From assembly GCA_024529925.1 (NCBI GenBank), contig JAFEUB010001428.1, positions 350,001-414,000 of the forward strand: a DNA stretch of 64,000 nt. The letters are read 5' to 3'. Source of the stretch: Ophthalmolycus amberensis (taxonomy: Eukaryota; Chordata; Actinopteri; Perciformes; Zoarcidae). The notes beneath the pieces were generated by a model. The model saw nothing but the letters and a program-made list of their open reading frames with translations, made no database searches and was not told the origin of the DNA. This document shows, piece by piece, positions 22,483 through 32,449 of the stretch. How positions within the stretch are numbered: the stretch's first letter is position 1; each line of letters begins with the position of its first letter. The translations under genes and the position numbers were made by a program.

Positions 22483-25400
22483 ATGGATTATTTCCACAAA
22501 TTCTGGTTATTGGTGATCATTGTGATTATTTTTGCGTGGCTTGTGATCATCCTCCTCTTCATCTTCATCAACAAGTGCTTATCAAGAGCAGGTAGGTTGA
22601 ACCTCTGCCCACACACATGTATAGGTTGAACGTAGCAAAATGTTTGCTTCTTTTTCCTGTTCTGACGCACATTTCTTTTTTCCTCTTATTTTGAAATTAA
22701 TGCTATGGATGCATTAAGGAAAGTCAAGTGGTAAAACATGTAATTCATGTTTAATACATGTTTCCCCACCTGAACAGGGTCGGTTTTGAATTTGAAACAC
22801 TATTTAGACCGTCAAAGGGAAAGAAAATGTACAGAACATGTTAAATATAATGCAAACTACTTTGTTATGGGAGTGTGTTTTCCTGTGGGGAAATTTTAAA
22901 TAATGACCTCAGTATTGATAAAATTACCATAAAAAACCATTAGCCTATATGGTATTAATGTTATATAACTTTATATAGACAAATAAAGCTCCAGCATATT
23001 TAACAGTGCTGGAAGAAGTATTCAGATACTTGAAAGTACTAACACCACACGATGAAAATACTTTACATTCCAAGTAAAAGTCCTGCATTCAAAACCTAAT
23101 GTAAGTATTATCAGCAAAGTTTACTTTAAGTATGAAATGTAACATGTTCACTGTCAGTTTTTTAGTATTATTTGTGTTTCTGGATTAATATTACTGCTGC
23201 ATTGATATGTATGTTGAATATTACTGCTGTAGATGTTTTTAACTCCTTTATATAAATGCATCATATTCTGTAAAATCATCATATGTTTGTAGCGTCTCTG
23301 TCCTGTGAGAACCACGTATCTCTAAAAAGAAGAAACAGCCTGTTTTCAGCTTTGTGATAATGCGTTTTCCAGCTGACCCAAGAGGCCTTTTCAAAGAGTT
23401 TATTTATCTTAAGAAATACAATATTTACCTCTGAGATTGAGTGCAGTAGAAGTACAACATAGGCACATGTACAACACATGATGTATAGTACAAAATGTGC
23501 ATTATAAGACAAGAAGAACTGAATAAACAGTAAACAATTGATCGTATTTTCCCCATTGAAAAAGAAGGTATTTACAGTCAGACTTTGTTTACTCAGCTAC
23601 CAGTGTTTATCAGTGACAGCTGCCCACAATAAGTGCTTATTTTCCAGTATAGTCATTGTGTGTTGGTGGACAGTGTGTTATCTCAGAGTGAGACAAGAGT
23701 GATAAACTGTTAATACGCTGCACAAACCAGCAGCATATTATGTGTAATCCTCAGTAGCATATGTTAGTGGGTAGTGAAACACAAGTGACAAGATGACATA
23801 AGCCAGTAGCCTGGTGGAAGAAATACTCAGATCCTTTACTTAAGTGACATTGAACTGTAAAAGTTGCAATACTTTAATATAAAAATGTTAAGTTATAAGT
23901 CAAGGCCCTATGTTGAAAAAGTATATGGAAGTATTATCATCATCAAAATTAAAAGTAAGAGTTTAATGTTGTAAAATGGTCCCAGTGAGTGTTAGGTTTA
24001 GCTGTAGTAATAGAATAGGAGTAGAAAGGAGATTCACATTCAAATCAACGTAACAGGACGGTCAGAGCGGCGGCCATTTTTATGTGTACCGTTGCCATTA
24101 CGACCGTTTTAACATGCTAACTTCTGTACAAATTAAACCGACTTATGGCAAGTCACAGACTAAAACGAGCAATGGAGTTGTAACGTTACGAAGCGTAAAT
24201 AAATTAAATTAAACAACTTAATGCTTCATACAAACACTCTTTTCACAGCCAGCACTACCCAGTTGTATGTTAGTTCACTAGCTTGCTCATTCCGCCATGC
24301 TTAATGCTACACTAGTACAAGCTAGCTAACTAGCCAGCTGTACGCTAGTTTGCTAGCTTGCTAGCTTGCTAATTCCGTAAGGCTTTGATGCTACACTAGT
24401 ACAAGTTAACTAACTAGCCAGCTGTATACTAGTTAGCTAGCCTGCATATTGTCCCATGTTTCACCATAACAGCTAACAACAATCGCCATTTTCTTTTGCA
24501 GAAGTCAAATGACCACGGTAAATAGTTCAATGTCCGTTCTACTACTATTCTATTACTATGGATTTAGCATTAGCATTTTAGCAATTTACTGTTGTAGTTG
24601 GAACTAATCTTAATGCTTTTTTGGATGGTTTTATCTCTTCATAAATGTTGTATATTAAATCCTAATATATACTGTAATTAATGCTGTGAAAAATGCAGTG
24701 AAGTAAAAAGTACTAAGTCAATATTTCCCTCTGGGTTGTAGAACTGGAAATACTTGAGTATTGAGGCCTTTATGGTCACACGGAATTTCAAGTAAATGTT
24801 GAATTTACAGTAAAAAGAAGTGAGTGTCAGATGTAACTTTCATTTTCAATATCATTAACTGCCTGTTTTTTTTAACTAAAAAAACAATGTCCTGTATTAC
24901 CACAAATGAAAAGCCAGAACAGGAAGAGAAACCAAACACAAAACACACTGGCATCATGACTATGAAAGTATTACTCTGAGGGGTTTGCTGCAAAGCCAAA
25001 GAAAAACTATTATAATTGTATGAATTGCTATTATTAGTGGTGCCTTCTGGATTTGATTAGCTTAGATGAAACTTTAATGATCCCTGAGGGAAACTGGGCT
25101 GCAGCGGCAGAGAGAGCGGCTCAGTGATGGCTTAGGTTGAGCATAAACACAAGAAATGAAGGAAACAAAATATAACTCACAATCACAAGTAAAAGCACAT
25201 ATGGATACAAAAGAGGATTATGAAAACATGAATACTGTTTGTATATAAATCTAGATATAAACATGATTTAATGTGCAAATGTATATTGTTAAGTTTTCGA
25301 ATGATTTTGTCATAGAGCCAAAAGCAAATAAAGAACCTTATATTCACAAATCCTGTTCATTTTTGTCCTCATTTCTAACAACGTGATCCTGCATTCCCCA

Positions 25401-27441
25401 AACTAACAACCCTCTGTCTTTCATAATGCTCAAAGATTTGACCAACCTTTTGACTATTTATTATAGACTTTTCTTTTTCCTGAATTGCTTAAATTTAACG
25501 GCACTCTCTTTTTGTTTTTCCAAAGGAAAACACAGAATCATACAGTTTCCCAGAAAATCTTCGGACTTCACTGTCAAGTATGAATATTCACTCTTTTCTC
25601 ACATTTTATGTTGTATACATTCAACCTAAATGTACTGTACAAAGGAAACGTTTCACATTTAAGGAGATGCCCTTATTCACTTTGTTTGCCGAGCATTAGA
25701 TGAGAAGATTGATACTTAATGTATATTTGTCGGTTCAATCAGAAGTGGTTAGCTTAGCTTAGCAAAAAGATTAGAAATAGGGGGGGGAAAGCTAGCATGG
25801 CTCTGTAAAAAGTTACTTATTTTATTTTATCCAAAACTAAAGTGTAAAAACATGAGAACCCCACCTGGAACCTTACAGAGGGTTCTACCTCAAACCCAAC
25901 ATAAAAGGTTATACCTACAACCATCTGTGAAAGATTCCACCCTGTGCCCCAAATGAGAAGTTCTACAGAGAACCCTTCTATGGTGTAATGGTTCCAACCT
26001 GAACCCTCTTTGGAGGTTCTATCCAGAACCTTTCCTCCATTTTAGGGTGCCACCAAGAGCCCACCCGGGTGGTTCTATCGAGCACCCTTTTATATTCCAG
26101 GGGTTTTATCTAGAACCCAACCCAGAGATTCAACCAAGAACCTTTTTATATTCCAAGGGTTTCCTCAAGAACCCACACAAGGGGTTCTACCAAAAACCCT
26201 TTTATATTCCAAGGGTTTCATCTAGAACCCTACATCAAGGCTTCCCAATTACAGTGTTTGTGTGTGTGGGCTGGGAGGATCTTTTAACTCCCACGCTGTC
26301 AACAGACCTTGAAAAAGTCTTTCTTCCAAAAAGGGTTCTTCAGAAGTACATGGTTCTGGGTAGAACCTCAGCCCTTCAGGAAGAACCCGTTGGAACCCTT
26401 AACTCAAAGTTTCTAGCTTCATATTAAAGGACATGTATGTGAATGGTATCAATCTTCTCATCTAACTCTTGGCAAAAAAAGTGATTAAACTTATTTCTCA
26501 AAATGTGTAAGTGTTCCTTTAGGTCCGATTTACATCCTGAACTGCAAAACATAAATACATATCTTCTTCTTGATTCCTCAGGATCAACCAATACCAGGAG
26601 AGAAACTTTGAATCCAAGACCCCACCTTTACCTCCTCGGTCACAGTTTCTCACAGCAGGCAAGACACAAAACACAGCATTTCACCACTGAGGACAGTAAA
26701 ATTAGAAGTGTTCACTGTTCAAATCAGATCAAAATAAATTATTTTTGACACTAACTAGCATTTTAGTAAAATAACTCCTTAGTAACGAAACTAACTAGCG
26801 AGCTGAAGTGCTTCTGTTTTTATACAACAAGCAATAAATAACTTATTATTTAGGGGTACACTGTCAGACCCTGCTGCAGTAAAATGAGAAGTTTTTTAAA
26901 GGGACTCTGGTGCTCGGAAACACTACCAACTTTGTCCACAGGGACCGCCAAAATCAACACAAAATGAAAGTTCCTTGTAGTAACTTTAAGTACGATTTTG
27001 AGTACTTCTAAGGGATGTGTGAAATAGTTTTAGCCATATATGAAGTATTTATGTATATTTTGATGAAATCAAATCGACTCAATATGTTTAGAGTCAATTT
27101 ACGTAAATGGCTTTTTCGTATATAGGCTGCCATCAAACTGTTACACTTTTATATTGTAACTCCATAAATGTAGTGATAATAAACTCTGCCTTCATGCGAA
27201 ATTTGTTGTTTCAGAGGCCCAAAGCTATGAGAACCTGGCCGAGGAGCAGAACGTTTCCGACTACGAGCAGGACAAGCAGCGTGACTATGTGAAGTTGGAG
27301 GATGGAGGTGAGACTCTTCCTCTTCCTCCAGAGTACCAGCATCCAGATCCAGCAGCGGACAACGCCTCCACGGAGGACTACGACGACATCGGAGGTGAAG
27401 ACGAAAACGAGGGTGAAGAGGACTACGACGATGTGGGTTAA
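22483..27441 (+). CDS. scimp: SCIMP-like transmembrane immune adaptor
   Basis: Predicted exons 22483-22591, 25526-25577, 26582-26658 and 27215-27441 join in phase to 154 residues plus stop (human SCIMP is about 145). The product has a six-residue N-terminus, one hydrophobic segment at about 7-29, a juxtamembrane Cys at 32 that could be palmitoylated, then a cytoplasmic tail with TPPLPPR (67-73), SYENL (83-87), DYEQ, DYVKL, EDYDDI (133-138) and C-terminal EDYDDV (148-153). Mammalian SCIMP sits in tetraspanin microdomains of antigen-presenting cells, binds Lyn SH3 through its PPLPPR proline motif, and recruits Grb2, Csk and SLP-65 through phosphotyrosines. The PPLPPR motif, the DYDDV ending, the overall size and the position next to rabep1 all fit. 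Intron 3 uses a GC donor. A good acceptor ends at 22475 just before the ATG, so an upstream exon is likely and the N-terminus may be longer. LAT/NTAL-type adaptors are the alternative but lack PPLPPR. Confidence 0.78.
24255..24445 (+). repeat. 84-bp tandem repeat rich in GCTAGC
   Basis: Full units begin GCTACACTAGTACAAG at 24306 and 24390; a partial unit precedes at about 24255 (CCCAGTTGTATGTTAGTTCAC). Inside each unit are GCTAGCTTGCTAGC-type short palindromic steps. It is in scimp intron 1. Confidence 0.75.
25690..25850 (+). repeat. TTAGCTTAGC-type dispersed element, copy 1
   Basis: Contains AGATGAGAAGATTGATAC, GGTTAGCTTAGCTTAGC, an AAAAAGA block and GCTAGCATGGCTCTGT in the order typical of a very common percomorph repeat. 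The second copy is at about 27995-28140. This copy is in scimp intron 2. Confidence 0.6.
25855..26415 (+). repeat. Degenerate GGTTCTA / AGAACC array
   Basis: More than a dozen alternating GGTTCTA- and AGAACCC-type blocks, with a locally clear unit of about 55 bp (CTTTTATATTCCAAGGGTTT at about 26086-26220). Because GGTTCT and AGAACC are mutual reverse complements, the array can fold into many small hairpins. It is in scimp intron 2. The open frame across it is repeat-derived. Confidence 0.7.
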
Positions 27442-27566
27442 GAGGGCGAGACAACAGGAGAGAGATTAATTAACAAAAGACACGTTTGACTCTCGTATCT
27501 GGATCCTGCTGAGCAGAGAGAACAGAACGAAGTTACTCCGTTTAGTTTTTGATATTATTCATAAAA

Positions 27567-27572
27567 AATAAA
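27567..27572 (+). promoter_or_regulatory. scimp: Polyadenylation signal AATAAA, scimp
   Basis: Canonical hexamer 126 bp after the scimp stop codon, giving a short 3' UTR. It is the first AATAAA on this strand after the stop and is followed by a T-rich stretch. Confidence 0.5.
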
Positions 27573-30500
27573 AAGTTATCTGTATTTTATGTGTATTTTT
27601 GAGAACAAAGAAAAGCACTGAAGAGGCGGAAAATGTAAGTGGTCAGACAATAGGGGACAGAAAGGTTTGATTTTTATAACTTTGAACAACATTACAGGCG
27701 TCAAACTGTTTATTTTAAGTTATTTAAGTGGTCGTTCTGAACAATCAACTTGTAGTTATTTGACATATCTTTCATAGTTTCAATATTGGTTAATTATTGA
27801 CGACTAACTGATCAGACAGAGGTTATCAAAAATAATATAATTATCCTTTTTGTGTTTCTGATTTAAAGCCTAATATTTAAATCTGAATAACTATTTGGAT
27901 TTTTTGTTGAATACCATTTAAAGAAGTAACTTTATATTGTTTAAAATATTAGAATTATTATTATTATTTACTTTTGTGATGGGAGCTATTTAAGAATATT
28001 GATACCACTTTGACATGTTTGTGCGAAATGAAGTTATTGAGACGGGATGCGATTCGCTTAGTTTAGCTTAGCTTAGCTTAGCTTAGCAAAAAGACGGAAA
28101 GCCGTGGGAACCAGCTAGCCTGGCTTTGTCTAACATGTTAATTGTAATTCTTTAATCCATCCAAAAACAGAGATGTAAAAGAGGATTTTCAACGTTGAGA
28201 TTCTTATTTTTCATTATTTAAAATGTATAAATTTCCTCTGTGCTCCATTGTTGTCCATTTTGGTTAAAAGCACATCACACATGTTGCAATGAATGACAAG
28301 TTCCTTCTTTACAACTAACAAAAGTGATGTCGATTATTTTAACTCCTGTGTATTAATCTGCCGTTGAAAATGATCCCCAATAAATGCACAACTGTTTGAG
28401 TACCGTTTGTTGAAAACTACAGTGCCTTTTTTAATATTAATCTATATTTTTGTGACACGTATTTTAAAAATGTGCATCTGCTGCTCCACTCACAGAATAT
28501 TTACAAAAATACACATCATAACAAACTGTCCACAGTATTCCCTAAAGTTTAAAAACGTAAACTAGCATGCATTCTTACATTTTAACTTCTCTCCCTGGAC
28601 TTCGACCGATCCAAAAAGTTTGCATTTAGTGTTTGGTGAACGCCAGAACACTGTTTAAAACATGTCAGTGCTCAAAAACAACACTTTTAATATCTTTTAA
28701 CTCATATATGCTCCACTCGTGGGTGTAATTAGACCCATATGGTTGTCTTTCAGCCTCTTGTACCCTGTAGTTGGTCAAATTTCCCAGAAGATTATTTTAA
28801 TATTAGTTTAGCAGTTCTTTAAACCTTGTGAGTATCAGAATTGTTTGTGCATTAAACATATTAAAGCTAATAAATTATGCAAAAGGTTAGTATGTTTGGG
28901 GAATAAACTCGCCCCATCAGACGTGGACCTGCACTGCACCGGAGTTATGAAGAAATGATTGTAGCAGCATAAAAAATGATCCGTTTATTATAAGTGTTCA
29001 GATATTTTACAGCGGTAAAAGTATTAATTCCAAGCTGTAAAAATACTGCAAAAGTCATGCATTCAAATTTAAAAGTAAAAGTATTAACAGCAAAATGTAG
29101 TTAAAAGTATTGATTGATCAATAAAGTGTTTTATTTCATCACTGGACAGGAAGGGGATAGAAAGCTGTCATCTGAGAAGAAACTAAAGTAGATAAATGTA
29201 ATGGAGTAAAAGTAACATTAAATAGAAATACTTGAGTAAAGTTTACGTACTTTGTCACTTGACAACATAAACCGTCTTTAAACGTATTGATTGGTTTAAA
29301 AGTTCACGTTTGAGACTCATTTCCTCAATTCTACAATAAAGAACGAGCACTTTTCTGCTGAATCCAGAGTTTTATAATCTGACCACTGTTTGGTAACAAC
29401 TGTATCAACAGTCAGCAGAAGTCTCCTGCTGCCAACATACAGTAAGAAACCAAACAGGAGTTCATTTCCTGACTGCTCACAAGTCAAACGAGCTGTCAAC
29501 GGCAGAAGTGTGGGAACTTAAAATAACATGTTTAACAAACTCACACTTTTGTAAAAGTACAGAGGTCAAAAGTAAAAATATTCAGATTCCATCAACTGCA
29601 ATTGTTGATAAATCATGAATTAATTATGGTAAACGATCAAGTCTGCAGCTGTAAATGTTAATGAGATGAACTTTGACCCAGATGTGCTGATGAGTTAAAG
29701 TGGAATAGAAGTAGAAAGAAGTATAACGTGGAAATACTCAAGTACAAGTAGCTAAAAGTTATACTTGAGTGTAGTTAAAATGAGTAGATCTCTTTCCCCG
29801 ATCATTGGAGTAACTTCAACATCATCCATCCATCATTATATTCTTCATTTTCATAGTGGTTTTCTTGGGGCCCCCTGGTGGCAGCAGGGCCCTTATCAGC
29901 CTCTCAGTCAATTTGTACTCTATAATTAATGCCTACGTATCCAAATACTGGATTCAAAAAGGGGCAAAAATCGACGAAAAAATAATTTGGTCTCCATTTA
30001 TGAAAAAGCTCCCACAGTTTGGTGACCTAAATACATAATCTCTCACACACTGACCACATAATAACATCCTGTCAGGCACCAGTCTCTGCCTCTCTTGGCC
30101 CTGGGAAGTTTTAATGGATATAAGTGGGTTTGGACGCCTCAGTTTAGGATTAAGTGAGCTGATGACGCTCCAAAAAGATGATGCAGAAAACAAAAATGCA
30201 CAGAGAAGAAGGTGAAAGTGAGAGAAATCTGGCCAAAAAAAACCATTGAGTTCACTGAGGTTAAATAATGGTAAAATGTGACAGAAATAACTCATAATAT
30301 GCACTCATAACTGTATACTCACTCTCAGCATGTGCTACTAAGATGCCGTTATCCACTGTGCAACTACTTGGTGGAACAATTAACAAACAATATGATAATT
30401 ATTATTTCATAGCAATTATAAGCAGTTTATAAACATTTAATAAATGGGTTTCTAACACATTATAATGTGCTTGTAATCAGATATAAGAACACTTTAAGTG

Positions 30501-32279
30501 TATATTTATGTGCTGTAATTACTAACAATTATAACCTCTCCTATGAAGACATATTCTACTTTAAAACAACTGTGTTTCATATTGTCATTCATTATCTGTT
30601 TATAATACAGATAGAGGTTTGATTATTGACTACATTAATAAACACTTATATCTTCTTATAATGTGGTTATTATAAGGCGTGACCGTGTTGTGAATGAATA
30701 GCTCTCTGCCTCTAAAAATGATAGTGAAGAAAAATCTGCAATTTTTCATGAGGACTTTAATTTTGAAAAAATCTAAAACGGAAGTGTAGTTAGAGCTAAA
30801 GCTGCTAGCTTGAAGCAGCCAAAATCGACAGTTTTGGGGGAAAATTAACTAATATTAGCATAAACATAAGTATTAGATATTATTAATAGATGTGAGGACA
30901 CAATACTGTTAGAAAATAGAGTGTAAAATGAATATTGACGCCTCAAACTTTTTCTTTTATGTTGAAAATCTGCAACTTTATTTACACTGTTACAGCAACA
31001 AATAACAAATATGTAAACTTTAATTCAATACAACGTTAAAATGACCCTAGTGAGAAATACAAATGTGCTTTCTATTACACTTATTGCCATGTCTTATCTC
31101 TTTTTATCTTATATTATTGTTGGGTATTTTATTTTTAATTGTCAGATTTTATTTCCCTCAATGTTGTCCTGAAATGTTTTTATCCTGGTTTAACCATCAA
31201 AGGCTTTGTTTAAAGTTAATTATTTACATTATTGTTCCCAAATTAGTTTGTGTTTTATTCACATTACCTAGGATTGCAGATCATTTCTTTATCGATTAAT
31301 CTGCCAATTATTCATCTGGTAATCATTTTGTCAGCATAATAAAGTGTCCGAAAATATTGAAAACTGTCCAAAATCCAAAGAAATTCCTTTTCCAATCACA
31401 TACAAGACAAACAGAAAAAGAGCAGCACATTCTTACAGCTTAACTGGAATGTTGGGGTCAAAATGTCAGTCGACTAATTGATTAATGAACTAACTGGTTT
31501 CAGCTCTAATTGCTGAGGTCACGTTTTGAAATCTGCACACAATGAAAGAAACAAGAGGTCAGTAGGAGCCCGTCTGACGGGTTAATCCGGTCATGTTCAT
31601 GGTAATATTATGTTTGCATGTTTGACTGTTTGCTGGCTGTAAAGTGTTGTGTATACAGTTTTTAATATACCGTATAAACACTCATATCTCTTAATGGAGG
31701 GTTCTACCTATTATATCCAGATTACTCAAGTGTAAAGTGTAACCTGAAGTCCTCATGTACACATAATTTACTTGTATAATAGTCTTCTAAACTGTCACAA
31801 TAATGGTGCTTCAAAGGTTTCTATGAGATGCACCGTGATGTAATATATAAAACATAATGATAAGAAAATACATGAAACAATGTAGTTCCTGTTTTTAGCT
31901 CTATTTGATGATACTAGTGAAAGTGGTTATGTTAATAATCCGACTTTCCTCTCTGGGGATTGATAAAGATATCTTATCTTTGTGTACTTCCTTCCTCTTT
32001 TAAATGTTTGATAAAACATTATCATGTTAATGTTGTTTGAATAGTCTGCTGTCTTTTCTAATTTAAAAAAATAATTTGAGCTAGTTTTTGTTCTTTGTTT
32101 TTGTTTATTTATGGTTATAGTTTTCACATGTATTAATTTGTCTTGGTATTTTGGTGCATAACAATAAACATAGTGCGAGAAAAGAAAAAACAAGTAGCCA
32201 ACAGCAATAATCATAAAAAGAAAATGTAAATCATCAGGAAATAATATAGAAAAATAGGCAAATTAAGTTTTATTCTGAA
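27573..32279. other. Intergenic region between scimp and vps37d
   Basis: No coding exon was recognised in these 4.7 kb. The DNA is AT-rich and mostly old repeats: a TTAGCTTAGC-type dispersed element (about 27995-28140), two copies of the AGTACTTTTA/CTGCATTCAAA family (about 28985-29250 and 29545-29795), and a family rich in TTATAATG and TTTATAA steps at about 30400-30680. A sequence resembling the common GGGGATTGATAAAG repeat tail lies near 31957-31980. Confidence 0.6.
27995..28140 (+). repeat. TTAGCTTAGC-type dispersed element, copy 2
   Basis: Shares ATTGATACCACTTTGACATG, a run of five TTAGC steps, AAAAAGACGGAAAG and CAGCTAGCCTGGCTTTGTC with the family seen at 25690-25850. Confidence 0.6.
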
Positions 32280-32449
32280 GGCGCTAACCGGAAGTGTAGT
32301 GGTTGCCGGTTGGTCTTCGTATTGACGCTGCCGCATGCGGTGCTGATCGCATCGCATTCCAATGTGAGCGAGATGTGAACCGCCGCGCGGACTTCACGTC
32401 TCCTTAAACCGTCCTCAGACGTTATTCTAAAGGGAATAAGGAATAAAAA
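32280..32449 (+). promoter_or_regulatory. vps37d: Putative vps37d promoter and 5' UTR
   Basis: A CpG-rich block in an otherwise AT-rich region, ending at the vps37d ATG. It holds a consensus ETS/GABP-type ACCGGAAGTG at 32287-32296 and the palindrome CCGCATGCGG at 32331-32340, whose core resembles an NRF1 site. No TATA box is visible, which fits a housekeeping-type dispersed promoter. The transcription start is not defined. Confidence 0.5.

Noticed and set aside
22483..27441. Assignment of the adaptor gene to LAT or NTAL/LAT2
   Set aside because: Those have YxN-rich tails but not PPLPPR or a DYDDV ending, and the position beside rabep1 fits SCIMP. Kept only as an alternative.
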